DNA of 64,000 nt from Paraliobacillus ryukyuensis. Lineage in GTDB: Bacteria; Bacillota; Bacilli; Bacillales; Amphibacillaceae. The stretch's first letter is position 1; each line of letters opens with the position of its first letter. This document shows positions 20,165-29,063 of the stretch, in pieces. Made by a program: the position numbers and the translations under genes. Below the pieces are notes generated by a model. It did no database searches. It worked only from the letters and a program-made list of their open reading frames with translations, and was not told the DNA's origin. The stretch lies in contig NZ_QNRI01000004.1 of NCBI RefSeq assembly GCF_003315295.1, positions 62,001 through 126,000 of the forward strand, in the 5' to 3' direction.

Positions 20165-20860
20165 ATGAATCAGAAAGTTTTAATCGTGGATGATGAAGAG
20201 TCTATTGTAACACTTTTACAATATAATATTGAAAAAGCAGGCTTCCAAACTGATATTGCTTATACAGGTTTAGAAGGCCTAGAGAAAGCTGTTACTTACG
20301 ATTTTGATATCATTGTATTAGACTTGATGCTTCCTGAATTAGAAGGAACAGAGGTGTGTAAACAAATCCGACAACGCCAAGTGGAAACACCCATTTTAAT
20401 GTTAACAGCAAAAGATGATGAATTTGATAAAGTGTTAGGACTAGAATTAGGTGCGGATGACTATTTAACGAAACCGTTTAGTCCAAAAGAAGTTGTTGCT
20501 CGTATTAAAGCAATTTTAAGAAGAACCAATAAGCAACAGCCTACATTTGAATCACCCGTATTTAGAATAGCTGAATTAACAATTTACCCAGAACAATATG
20601 AAGCGGTAATTCGAGATGAAACCTTATCTTTTACAAGAAAAGAGTTTGAACTATTACTGTATTTAGCAAAACATAAAGGAAAAGTATTATCCCGAGATCA
20701 ATTATTGAGTGCGGTTTGGAATTATGATTTTGTAGGTGATACTAGAATTGTTGATGTGCATGTTAGTCATCTTCGCGACAAAATAGAGCCGGATACGAAA
20801 CACCCCATTTACATTAAGACGATTCGTGGATTAGGTTATAAAATGGAGGATCCTTCTTAA
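20165..20860 (+). CDS. phoP: Phosphate response regulator PhoP (OmpR family)
   Basis: 231 residues. The receiver domain (1-120) has the acidic pair D9-D10, phosphoacceptor D53 (VLDLMLP) and the conserved Lys in YLTKPF (about 102). The C-terminal winged helix (about 130-228) ends in the OmpR-type VDVHVSHLRDKIE and TIRGLGYKME. In Bacillus, PhoP turns on the phosphate-starvation regulon after phosphorylation by PhoR. Its stop codon shares a base with the phoR start (TAATG). Confidence 0.93.
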   Translation: MNQKVLIVDDEESIVTLLQYNIEKAGFQTDIAYTGLEGLEKAVTYDFDIIVLDLMLPELEGTEVCKQIRQRQVETPILMLTAKDDEFDKVLGLELGADDYLTKPFSPKEVVARIKAILRRTNKQQPTFESPVFRIAELTIYPEQYEAVIRDETLSFTRKEFELLLYLAKHKGKVLSRDQLLSAVWNYDFVGDTRIVDVHVSHLRDKIEPDTKHPIYIKTIRGLGYKMEDPS

Positions 20861-22248
20861 TGAAACAATCGTCAACTAAATTGTTTATTCTCTATGCATT
20901 TGTGGTGACGCTTATATTAACTGCTATTGGCTTTATTATAATGCCATTAGTTACTAATAATGAGCGATTAATCGTTTTTCTTACGTTATTTTGTGGTTTA
21001 ATCATTTTCCTAATTATGATTCATCAGATTATGGATCGTTATATAAAACCTGTGCAGTCTGCGGCAACAGCGGCTTCCGAACTAGTCAAAGGAAATTATA
21101 AAGTCAGAACATATGAAAAACAATACGGCGATGCTGGTAAACTAAGTAATTCGATTAATATGTTGGCGAGATTTCTACAAGAAACCACGATACAAGAAAA
21201 AATTCAAGGTAATCAGCTACGCACGGTTATTAATAACATGGAAAGTGGTGTTATGCTAATTGATGAACGTGGCTATGTGAACCTAGTTAATCGTAAATTT
21301 CTTCAACTTTTTGGTCGATCAAAAAAAGACTATGTCGGTTATCTCTATTATAATGTGTTAGAACAAGAAAGTATCCATCGAGCGGTCCAAGAAGCGTTCT
21401 TATACGAAGAAAAAGTGAAAAATGCTTTTACAATTGAGATGGAAATTGAAAAAAGATATTTAGAGATAGTAGGCGCACCTGTTTTTAATGAAACTAGAAC
21501 ATTAAAAGGTGCTGTTTTAGTGTTTCATGATATAACGGACTTAAAACATTTAGAACAAATGCGAAAAGATTTTGTAGCGAATGTATCACATGAACTAAAA
21601 ACACCGATTACTTCGATAAAAGGTTTTGCGGAAACTTTACTTGATGAGGAATTGGATGATCTAGCACTCCAACAAAAATTTTTGAAAATAATTTACAAAG
21701 AAAGCGATCGAATTCAAGCACTTGTTCATGATTTATTAGAACTTTCCAAGTTAGAGAAAGATGAAATGCAATTACATTATCAGCATGTACAATTATCTGA
21801 AGATGTTAACCAAGAGATCTTACCGATTATTCAGCACCAAGCGGAAAATAAAAATATACAATTTATTGTTGATGTGGAAGATGATCTCACATTAGAAGGA
21901 GACCTAAATCGCTTAAAACAAGTTTTTATTAATATACTTAATAATGCAGTAAACTATACATCTGCTGGTGGGTGTATCTATTTAAATGTAAAACAAATTG
22001 ATGATACTATTCAAATTGAAGTTCGCGATACTGGTATTGGAATGTCTGAAGATCAGATTCCGCGTATTTTTGAACGTTTTTATCGAGTTGATAAAGCAAG
22101 AAGCCGTAATACGGGAGGTACTGGTTTAGGGCTGGCCATTGTCAAACATATTGTAGAAGCACATAAAGGGAAAATTGAAGTACACAGCCGTTTGGAAGAA
22201 GGGACTACTTTCACCATTCATTTACCTAAAACGAGACAATATTTATAA
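20860..22248 (+). CDS. phoR: Sensor histidine kinase PhoR, lacking an extracellular domain
   Basis: 462 residues against about 579 in B. subtilis. Two membrane segments (about 9-31 and 37-57) are joined by only about five residues, so the extracytoplasmic sensor domain is missing. Then come HAMP (59-110), an internal PAS domain (118-225), the dimerisation/phosphoacceptor segment with H244 in NVSHELKTPI, and the ATPase domain with N-box, DTGIGM and GGTGLGL. Phosphate signals must therefore be read from the membrane or cytosol (inference), as proposed for PhoR proteins with small ectodomains. It is translationally coupled to phoP. Confidence 0.93.
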   Translation: MKQSSTKLFILYAFVVTLILTAIGFIIMPLVTNNERLIVFLTLFCGLIIFLIMIHQIMDRYIKPVQSAATAASELVKGNYKVRTYEKQYGDAGKLSNSINMLARFLQETTIQEKIQGNQLRTVINNMESGVMLIDERGYVNLVNRKFLQLFGRSKKDYVGYLYYNVLEQESIHRAVQEAFLYEEKVKNAFTIEMEIEKRYLEIVGAPVFNETRTLKGAVLVFHDITDLKHLEQMRKDFVANVSHELKTPITSIKGFAETLLDEELDDLALQQKFLKIIYKESDRIQALVHDLLELSKLEKDEMQLHYQHVQLSEDVNQEILPIIQHQAENKNIQFIVDVEDDLTLEGDLNRLKQVFINILNNAVNYTSAGGCIYLNVKQIDDTIQIEVRDTGIGMSEDQIPRIFERFYRVDKARSRNTGGTGLGLAIVKHIVEAHKGKIEVHSRLEEGTTFTIHLPKTRQYL

Positions 22249-22283
22249 ACACGTAGTACGTTTTTATAGCTTTCTAATACTAC

Positions 22284-22321
22284 ACAATCCGCTTAGCTTA
22301 CGTATAGGCGGGTTGTTTTTT
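22284..22321 (+). terminator. Intrinsic terminator after phoR
   Basis: ACAATCCGC (22284-22292) pairs with GCGGGTTGT (22308-22316) and is followed by a run of T. Confidence 0.85.
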
Positions 22322-22405
22322 TCTATTTCACGATAAACATGTTAAAATAGTAAAGACAATCTTACCATAATGACAACCATTACTTGGAAGGAGTTATTAT
22401 ATAGA

Positions 22406-25039
22406 ATGAGCAATAAACTAGTCTTAATTGATGGAAATAGTATTTTATATCGAGCATTCTTTGCATTACCTTTACTTAATAATGATAAAGGCGTTTATAC
22501 AAATGCAGTTTATGGTTTCACTACCATGCTATTAAAAATTCTAGAAGATGAACAGCCAACACATGTACTTGTGGCGTTTGACGCAGGTAAAACTACCTTT
22601 CGACATGAAACTTACAAAGAATATAAAGGGGGCAGGCAGAAAACACCACCCGAATTATCGGAACAGTTTCCGTTAGTGAAGCAATTATTAGATGCGAGCT
22701 CCATTAAACATTACCAGTTAGAGAACTATGAAGCAGATGATATTATTGGTACATTAACGAAAGCTGGTGAGGCAAGCGACTTTTCAGTCCGAGTGATTTC
22801 TGGTGATAAAGATTTACTCCAACTCGTATCTGATCAGACACAAGTACAACTTACCAAAAAAGGTTTAAGTGATATTGATGCCTACACACCTTCATTTATG
22901 AAAGAAAAAATGGAGATAACACCAGCTCAAGTGATTGATATGAAAGCATTAATGGGCGATAGTTCTGATAATATCCCAGGCGTACCTGGGGTGGGGCAAA
23001 AGACTGCAGTGAAATTATTAAAGCAATTTAATACATTAGATAATCTATTTGCCCATCTTGATGATGTAAGTGGGAAAAAGCTTAAAGAAAAATTAGTGAA
23101 CCATCAAGAAGATGCTAAAATGAGTAAACAGCTTGTAACCATTAATTGTGAATCTCCAATTGAAATCAATTTAGCGGATACTCACTATAACGGATATGAT
23201 GTAGAACGTTTGCGTAGTATGTTTAAAGATTTAGGTTTTCAATCTTTACTTGCTCGTGTGAGTGGAGAAACAAATGATCAAGTAGAACCTACTACCTTAG
23301 ATGAAATAAAAGTAGATAGTACAAAAGATATTACGCAAGATATGTTGACAAATGCAACAGCATTAACCGTTGAAATGCTTACTGACAACTATCATGTTGC
23401 ACCTATTGAAGGTTTTGGTTTAGCAAATAAAGATAACGTATATTTTATACCTACTAGTGTGGCAATCGAATCTGATGTCTTTAAACAATGGGCAGAGAAT
23501 CCAGAACAAGAGAAATGGGTGTTTGATGCGAAGCAAGTGACCGTTGCCTTACACCGTGAAGGTATTGATATTAAAGGCATTACATTTGATTTGTTGCTCG
23601 CATCTTATCTCATTAACCCATCTGAAAATCATCATGATATACCAGCGATTAGTAATCGCATGGGGTACAATCGAGTTCGATTTGATGAAGAAGTTTATGG
23701 AAAGGGAGCAAAACTTCAACTTCCTGAACAAGCTCAATTGGCAGAACACGTCGGAAGAAAATCGTCGATGCTATATACGTTAAAGCCTGAAATGGAAGAA
23801 CGTCTAGAAGCTAATCAACAAACTGCATTGTTAAAAGAATTAGAATTGCCATTGGCGATGATTTTAGGGGAAATGGAATATACAGGTGTTGAAATTGATC
23901 AAACGCAACTAAATACGATGCAAAAGGAATTGAAAGCACGCCTAGATACAATGGAACAAGAAATCCATGAATTAGCTGGTGAGACATTTAATTTGAATTC
24001 ACCTAAACAATTAGGACCTATTTTGTTTGAAAAATTAGGGTTACCAGTGATTAAAAAAACCAAGACTGGTTATTCAACATCGGCTGATGTCTTAGAGCAA
24101 TTAAAAAACGAACATCCGATTATTCCAAAATTGTTAATGTATCGCCAATTAGGTAAATTGCAATCAACCTATATTGAAGGGTTATTAAAAGTAGTTCATG
24201 CAGATGGGAAAATCCATACTCGTTTTAATCAAGCATTAACACAGACAGGAAGATTAAGTTCAACCGATCCAAATATGCAAAATATCCCTATTCGTTTAGA
24301 GGAAGGGAAAAAAATTAGAAAAGCATTTATTCCATCAAAAGATAATTGGGTGATTTTTGCAGCCGATTATTCACAAATAGAATTACGTGTGCTCGCGGAT
24401 ATAGCAAAAGATGAGAAATTAGTTCAAGCGTTTCGAGATGATATGGATATTCATACAAGAACAGCAATGGATGTATTTCACGTTGAAGCAGATCAAGTTG
24501 ACAGCAATATGCGCCGCCAAGCGAAAGCTGTTAATTTCGGAATCGTATATGGTATTAGTGATTATGGTCTCTCACAAAATCTTGGCATTACCAGAAAAGA
24601 AGCAAAAGCATTTATTGATCGATATTTTGAAAGCTATCCTGGTGTTAAAGAATATATGGAGGAGATTGTACGCGATGCAAAGCAAAATGGTTATGTAACA
24701 ACCTTAATGCATCGCCGACGCTACTTACCAGATATCACAAGTAGAAATTTTAATTTAAGAAGTTTTGCAGAACGCACAGCTATGAATACACCAATTCAAG
24801 GTAGTGCTGCTGATATTATCAAAAAGGCAATGATTGATTTAGAATTCGCGATAAAAGACAAAGGACTCAAGGCAACGATGTTGTTACAAGTGCACGATGA
24901 ATTAATCTTGGAGGCACCGGTAGAAGAAGTGGAAACCCTTAAACAACTTGTACCTGAAGTGATGGAACAAACCGTTGAATTATCTGTTCCGTTAAAAGTA
25001 GATTATGCCTATGGGGAAACCTGGTTTGATGCAAAATAA
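22406..25039 (+). CDS. polA: DNA polymerase I
   Basis: 877 residues from ATG 22406, chosen because GGAAGGAG (22386-22393) lies between it and an in-frame ATG at 22370. The 5'-3' exonuclease domain covers about 1-290 (LIDGNSILYRAFFA, YEADDIIGT, MGDSSDNIPGVPGVGQKTA). The middle 3'-5' exonuclease-like domain (about 305-475) lacks the acidic metal ligands, as in other Bacillus PolA, so proofreading is probably absent. The polymerase domain carries DYSQIELRVLA, the O-helix RRQAKAVNFGIVYG and LQVHDEL. It acts in repair and Okazaki maturation. mutM follows 15 nt later. Confidence 0.97.
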   Translation: MSNKLVLIDGNSILYRAFFALPLLNNDKGVYTNAVYGFTTMLLKILEDEQPTHVLVAFDAGKTTFRHETYKEYKGGRQKTPPELSEQFPLVKQLLDASSIKHYQLENYEADDIIGTLTKAGEASDFSVRVISGDKDLLQLVSDQTQVQLTKKGLSDIDAYTPSFMKEKMEITPAQVIDMKALMGDSSDNIPGVPGVGQKTAVKLLKQFNTLDNLFAHLDDVSGKKLKEKLVNHQEDAKMSKQLVTINCESPIEINLADTHYNGYDVERLRSMFKDLGFQSLLARVSGETNDQVEPTTLDEIKVDSTKDITQDMLTNATALTVEMLTDNYHVAPIEGFGLANKDNVYFIPTSVAIESDVFKQWAENPEQEKWVFDAKQVTVALHREGIDIKGITFDLLLASYLINPSENHHDIPAISNRMGYNRVRFDEEVYGKGAKLQLPEQAQLAEHVGRKSSMLYTLKPEMEERLEANQQTALLKELELPLAMILGEMEYTGVEIDQTQLNTMQKELKARLDTMEQEIHELAGETFNLNSPKQLGPILFEKLGLPVIKKTKTGYSTSADVLEQLKNEHPIIPKLLMYRQLGKLQSTYIEGLLKVVHADGKIHTRFNQALTQTGRLSSTDPNMQNIPIRLEEGKKIRKAFIPSKDNWVIFAADYSQIELRVLADIAKDEKLVQAFRDDMDIHTRTAMDVFHVEADQVDSNMRRQAKAVNFGIVYGISDYGLSQNLGITRKEAKAFIDRYFESYPGVKEYMEEIVRDAKQNGYVTTLMHRRRYLPDITSRNFNLRSFAERTAMNTPIQGSAADIIKKAMIDLEFAIKDKGLKATMLLQVHDELILEAPVEEVETLKQLVPEVMEQTVELSVPLKVDYAYGETWFDAK

Positions 25040-25054
25040 GGAAGGAAAAAAGAG

Positions 25055-25888
25055 ATGCCAGAATTACCAGAAGTAGAAACGGTTCGTAAAACATTAGAAC
25101 AACTCATTATTGGGGAAACAATTGAACGTATTACGGTTTACTGGCCGAAAATCATAAAATCACCAGATGATTACCGTCTATTTAGTGAATTAGTGATTGG
25201 AGAAGTCTTCCACAACATTCAGCGCAAGGGTAAATTTTTGATGTTCGAATTGACTAATTACACTTTAGTATCTCACCTTAGAATGGAAGGGAAATATGGT
25301 GTTTATTCTGATGACGATCCACTAGATAAGCATGTACATGTCGTTTTTCATTTGGAAAGTGGCAAGCAACTTCGGTATCATGACGTCCGTAAATTTGGAA
25401 CCATGCACTTATTTGAGAAAGGACAGGCGTTGGAACAAAAACCATTAAATCAATTAGGACCAGACCCTTTTGAAGGTGCGTATACATTGGAATATGTTCT
25501 TCCTAAAATAACGAAAAGTGAACGTGCGATTAAGAACATCTTATTAGACCAACAAATCATTGCGGGACTAGGCAATATATACGTTGATGAAACCCTATTT
25601 CGTGCAAAAGTTCATCCGTTACGTAAAGGAACGACTTTAACTGAGCCAGAAGTAATGGCGATCTTAGATGAAGCAAAACAGACGCTGTTAGAGGCAGTCG
25701 AACAGGGTGGAACAACGATACGTTCTTACGTCAACAGTCAAGGGAAAATCGGCATGTTTCAGCAGCGTTTATTTGTATACGGACAAGAAAATAAAGCCTG
25801 CAAACGATGTGGCCACCCAATAACAAAAATGAAAGTCTCTAATCGAGGAACTCATATTTGTGAGGTGTGTCAGCCGTTAAACTCTTAA
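25055..25888 (+). CDS. mutM: Formamidopyrimidine-DNA glycosylase (Fpg/MutM)
   Basis: Excises oxidised purines such as 8-oxoguanine and nicks the abasic site. 277 residues. The N-terminal PELPEVETVRK supplies the catalytic proline after removal of Met; the helix-two-turn-helix segment has DQQIIAGLGNIYVDE; the C-terminal zinc finger has CKRCGHPI and CEVCQ. It directly follows polA, a repair pairing conserved in Bacillaceae. Confidence 0.97.
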   Translation: MPELPEVETVRKTLEQLIIGETIERITVYWPKIIKSPDDYRLFSELVIGEVFHNIQRKGKFLMFELTNYTLVSHLRMEGKYGVYSDDDPLDKHVHVVFHLESGKQLRYHDVRKFGTMHLFEKGQALEQKPLNQLGPDPFEGAYTLEYVLPKITKSERAIKNILLDQQIIAGLGNIYVDETLFRAKVHPLRKGTTLTEPEVMAILDEAKQTLLEAVEQGGTTIRSYVNSQGKIGMFQQRLFVYGQENKACKRCGHPITKMKVSNRGTHICEVCQPLNS

Positions 25889-25921
25889 AAAGTAAATAGG
25901 ATGTGTATGCACGCCTAAGAC

Positions 25922-25965
25922 CTCCATCCATATACTATTGATAAGCTTTTAGTGTATGGAAGGAG
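25922..25965 (+). promoter_or_regulatory. Hairpin that covers the ytaF ribosome site
   Basis: CCATATACTA (25928-25937) pairs with TAGTGTATGG (25950-25959), and CTCC (25922-25925) pairs with the GGAG (25962-25965) of the ytaF ribosome site across a small internal loop. The structure would hide the Shine-Dalgarno. It has no T-run, so it is not an intrinsic terminator. A regulatory role is inference. Confidence 0.45.
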
Positions 25966-25974
25966 TATGTCTAT

Positions 25975-26607
25975 ATGGCACCAATATTTATGCTCATTTT
26001 ACTTACAGTAGCGGTTAGTTTTGATAGTTTTATGGTAGCTTTCACTTATGGAATGCGCAGGATTTCACTCTCTATAAAAGCAATTATTGGCATTGGTTTG
26101 ATCTCGTCAACCGTGTTTTTTATTGCTATGTTACTTGGTCACTCAATTTCTACGTTTATCTCTCCATCTATTGCAGATAAATTAGGTGGAGTGCTATTGT
26201 TCATATTAGGTGGAGGGGTTCTTATTTCTTTTTTTAGAAAAAAAGATTTAACCCCTAATCAGCAACCATTAGAGTGGAAAATTGAAATAAAGTCACTTGG
26301 AATTATGATTAAAATTTTGAAAAAACCATTAATGGCGGATATGGATAAATCAGGTCACATTACAGGTGTTGAAGTGGTTTTATTAGGTATTGCACTTTCA
26401 TTGGATTCATTTGGGGCTGGAATCGGATCGGCTTTGGTTGATTTCCCCAAAAGTGCATCCGTTCTTAGTATTGGAATTGCTACGAGTATTTGTTTATTTT
26501 TAGGTTTGCATGCAGGAAAAAGCTTATCCAATCAGAGTCATTTGGAACGTTTCGGTGTTTTACCAGGTATTCTTTTGATTTTAATTGGTATTATTAAGAT
26601 GGTATAG
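25975..26607 (+). CDS. ytaF: Sporulation membrane protein YtaF (manganese-efflux-pump-like fold)
   Basis: 210 residues with about six membrane segments. The repeated pattern A-V-S-x-D-S-F (residues 11-17) and A-L-S-L-D-S-F-G-A-G (about 140-149) is shared with MntP-type transporters, but the loop between halves is soluble and charged (about 85-130), as in YtaF. YtaF is a sporulation protein in B. subtilis; its transported substrate, if any, is not established. GGAAGGAG lies 9 nt before ATG 25975. Confidence 0.9.
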   Translation: MAPIFMLILLTVAVSFDSFMVAFTYGMRRISLSIKAIIGIGLISSTVFFIAMLLGHSISTFISPSIADKLGGVLLFILGGGVLISFFRKKDLTPNQQPLEWKIEIKSLGIMIKILKKPLMADMDKSGHITGVEVVLLGIALSLDSFGAGIGSALVDFPKSASVLSIGIATSICLFLGLHAGKSLSNQSHLERFGVLPGILLILIGIIKMV

Positions 26608-26626
26608 TCAAAAAGGAAGTGATAAG

Positions 26627-27229
26627 ATGTCAAAAGTTATTGGGCTAACTGGAAGCATTGGAACGGGCAAAAGTACCGTTTCCAATTTTTTGAAAGAACA
26701 ACAAATTCCCATAATTGACGCTGATGTTGTTTCGAGAGAAGTAGTAGAACCAGGGCAAGTTGCGTATCAACAAATTATTGAAACATTCGGGACGTCAATT
26801 TTGCAAAGTGATCGTCAGATTGATCGAAAAGCACTCGGACGCATTGTTTTTTCTGATGAAACAAGCAGAAAGCAATTAAATGAAATTGTACACCCGCAAG
26901 TTCATCGGACAATGTTGGCAAAGCGTGACCATTATTTGAATGAAGGAATACCGATCATTGTGTTAGATATTCCGCTTCTTTTTGAAAACCACTTGCAACA
27001 ATATGTTGACCTTATTGTTGTAGTGTATACTACTCCTGAAATACAATTGCAACGGTTAATGGAACGTGATCAATTAACAAGAGAAGAAGCGCAATCTCGG
27101 ATAAATGCCCAAACCTCTATTGATACGAAAGCGAAACAGGCAGACATGATTATTGATAACAGTGGTACATTCAAAGAAACAAAGCAACAATGTAACAAAT
27201 TGCTCGAAGATTTACAATCAGAATTATAA
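26627..27229 (+). CDS. coaE: Dephospho-CoA kinase
   Basis: Last step of coenzyme A synthesis: phosphorylates the ribose 3'-hydroxyl of dephospho-CoA. 200 residues from ATG 26627; the frame continues upstream to 26585, overlapping ytaF, but GGAAG lies just before 26627. Walker A is GLTGSIGTGKST (about 5-16); the CoA-binding signature DADVVSREVVEPG and the LDIPLLFE segment follow. In B. subtilis gapB comes next; here speD does. Confidence 0.95.
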   Translation: MSKVIGLTGSIGTGKSTVSNFLKEQQIPIIDADVVSREVVEPGQVAYQQIIETFGTSILQSDRQIDRKALGRIVFSDETSRKQLNEIVHPQVHRTMLAKRDHYLNEGIPIIVLDIPLLFENHLQQYVDLIVVVYTTPEIQLQRLMERDQLTREEAQSRINAQTSIDTKAKQADMIIDNSGTFKETKQQCNKLLEDLQSEL

Positions 27230-27404
27230 TTTTATTTCTGGTACATATGTTATAATGTAATTGGTTAACTTAAGGATAGAACATTTGAAAAAAATCTTGC
27301 CAAATGACGAAAAACAATATATACTTTTTTTGCATGTGCTTTTGACAAGAAGCATGTCGAGTAATGTAGATATACTTTTTAATAAGTGCGACAATGGTTG
27401 CTTA

Positions 27405-27484
27405 AAGGGTTAGGACCTCTTTGGACTAACTTTCCCCCGTGGCAACACATGCACTTGATTGAAAAGAATAATTGCGAGGGGGAA
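27405..27484 (+). promoter_or_regulatory. Structured speD leader with sequestered ribosome site
   Basis: TTCCCCC (27432-27438) pairs with GGGGGAA (27478-27484), which is the speD Shine-Dalgarno, extended by GCAA (27442-27445) with TTGC (27472-27475). A second hairpin upstream pairs AAAGGGT with ACC-CTTT within about 27405-27423. Together these suggest translational control of S-adenosylmethionine decarboxylase. No known riboswitch class is recognised; the ligand or effector is unknown. Confidence 0.45.
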
Positions 27485-27490
27485 TTTATT

Positions 27491-27868
27491 ATGGATACAA
27501 TGGGAAGACACGTAATTGCTGAAATGTGGGATTGTAACATAAATACATTAAATGATATGGGAAGTATTGAACAAATATTTGTTAATGCAGCATTAAAAGC
27601 TGGTGCGGAAATTCGTGAGGTAGCTTTTCATAAATTTGCACCTCAAGGTGTTAGTGGTGTCGTGATCATATCTGAATCACACTTAACCATTCACAGTTTT
27701 CCTGAACATGGTTATGCAAGTATTGATGTTTACACATGTGGAGATATTATTGATCCGAACGTTGCCTGTGATTTCATTTCAGAAGCGTTAGAATCTAAGA
27801 AGTGTGAAAAAGTTGAGTTACCACGCGGCATGGGACCAGTTGTTGTTCCGAAATACAGTACGCTTTAA
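27491..27868 (+). CDS. speD: S-adenosylmethionine decarboxylase proenzyme
   Basis: Makes decarboxylated SAM, the aminopropyl donor for spermidine synthesis. 125 residues from ATG 27491, matching the class 1B bacterial enzyme; an in-frame ATG-less extension to 27386 has no ribosome site and is leader RNA. The self-cleavage site is [21 protein letters not shown] split around Ser 63, whose cleavage generates the pyruvoyl cofactor; the downstream Cys in TCGD is the proton donor. GAGGGGGAA lies 6 nt upstream and is part of a hairpin. Spermidine synthase is not in this window. Confidence 0.96.
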   Translation: MDTMGRHVIAEMWDCNINTLNDMGSIEQIFVNAALKAGAEIREVAFHKFAPQGVSGVVIISESHLTIHSFPEHGYASIDVYTCGDIIDPNVACDFISEALESKKCEKVELPRGMGPVVVPKYSTL

Positions 27869-27888
27869 ATATTAATAATGAAATAAAT

Positions 27889-27923
27889 AAGCTCCTTTTG
27901 CATCGTTACGGTAAAAGGAGCTT
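27889..27923 (+). terminator. Terminator after speD
   Basis: AAGCTCCTTTT (27889-27899) pairs perfectly with AAAAGGAGCTT (27913-27923). The 179 nt from here to the next gene show no other feature. Confidence 0.8.
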
Positions 27924-28102
27924 CTGTTATAATAATAGATACAAAATATAGAAAATTAACCTTTGTGTTATCGCTTTCTTTTTTGAAGCATGGTACACTT
28001 ATCTTATTAAGAGGCGCAAAAAGCGTAATGAATTCGTGATTAAAGTCATGGTTTCAAATGGCGAGAAATGCCTTTATAAAAATAGGATTGAGGTGCATTA
28101 CT

Positions 28103-28492
28103 TTGGGTTTAAAAGAAACTGTTGATAAATTTTTCAATAATCATTCAGAAACGTCAGAAAAGCATTCGGATCCCCAACTACAGACACATTATTTTAAAAC
28201 AACAAAAGATAAAGCGTTTCAAATTGTCGAATCATATTTCCATAATAAATCTGGTTGTGATATCATAGCTACATCACATGAACACGGGGAAATAAGTTTA
28301 AATTTACATGGTAAAAAGAAAGCATTTATTATCATAACAATTGTAATGGTCAAGCCATTTCGAACAGCAATTGATTTTTCAGTTACGACAGAATCGGTTT
28401 TGCCGTTTGATTTAGGATATAGCCACCGTCTAATACCGACGCTATATCAAACATTATCCGAAAAAATGACCTGTATCGAAAGAGCAAATTAG
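28103..28492 (+). CDS. Conserved-looking small cytosolic protein, unknown function
   Basis: 129 residues from TTG 28103, with GAGGTG (28090-28095) 7 nt upstream; the frame extends to 28058 without a ribosome site. No signal peptide; a hydrophobic beta-rich stretch near residues 74-84 (KKAFIIITIVMV) looks like a strand of a soluble alpha/beta domain. Composition and codon use resemble neighbours, and it lies 33 nt before nrdR. B. subtilis has no gene at this place. I do not recognise the family. Confidence 0.6.
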   Translation: MGLKETVDKFFNNHSETSEKHSDPQLQTHYFKTTKDKAFQIVESYFHNKSGCDIIATSHEHGEISLNLHGKKKAFIIITIVMVKPFRTAIDFSVTTESVLPFDLGYSHRLIPTLYQTLSEKMTCIERAN

Positions 28493-28525
28493 TAAGAACA
28501 ATTAGAAAGAATAGGATGAGTCATT

Positions 28526-28993
28526 ATGCGTTGTCCAAATTGTAATGTCAAACATACAAGAGTATTAGATTCTAGACCGATAGAGGAAGGCGGTGTGATT
28601 CGTAGAAGAAGAGAATGTGAAGAATGTGACTATCGTTTTACTACCTTCGAACGAACAGAAGAAGTTCCACTAATCGTCGTTAAAAAAGAGGGAATAAGAG
28701 AAGCATTTAGTAGAGAAAAGCTTATACGGGGATTGATTAGAGCATGTGAAAAACGTCCAGTTGCTTTGGAGCAATTAGAAGAATTGGCGCTGAGTGTGGA
28801 AGTAGAATTGCGCAATCAAGGTAACTCAGAAGTACAAAGTCAAGAAGTAGGAGAATTAGTTATGGACAGGCTTGCTGCGATTGACGAGGTTGCCTATGTT
28901 CGATTTGCTTCTGTCTACCGTCAATTTAAAGATATCAATGTCTTTTTGGATGAGTTAAAAGACATTATAAATAATGCTGATGACAAATCTTAA
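28526..28993 (+). CDS. nrdR: Ribonucleotide reductase repressor NrdR
   Basis: 155 residues. N-terminal zinc ribbon with CPNC (residues 3-6) and CEEC (31-34), followed by the ATP-cone domain (about 49-139). NrdR binds ATP/dATP and represses ribonucleotide reductase genes. As in B. subtilis (ytcG) it directly precedes dnaB and dnaI. A terminator hairpin separates it from dnaB, but partial read-through is possible. Confidence 0.96.
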   Translation: MRCPNCNVKHTRVLDSRPIEEGGVIRRRRECEECDYRFTTFERTEEVPLIVVKKEGIREAFSREKLIRGLIRACEKRPVALEQLEELALSVEVELRNQGNSEVQSQEVGELVMDRLAAIDEVAYVRFASVYRQFKDINVFLDELKDIINNADDKS

Positions 28994-29000
28994 TTGAGGT

Positions 29001-29022
29001 GAGCCGATTTGGCTCTTTTTTT
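29001..29022 (+). terminator. Short terminator between nrdR and dnaB
   Basis: GAGCC/GGCTC five-pair stem with a five-base loop followed by eight or more T. The short stem may allow read-through into dnaB. Confidence 0.75.
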
Positions 29023-29063
29023 CTTTATGGGCTTCACGTATGATAGAAAAGAGGTGTTGTAAC

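Noticed and set aside
23544-23783. Overlapping ORFs on both strands within polA
   Set aside because: Alternative frames of the degenerate exonuclease region of polA.
23300-23840. Inactivated proofreading domain of PolA as a finding
   Set aside because: Loss of the exonuclease acids is normal for Bacillus DNA polymerase I.
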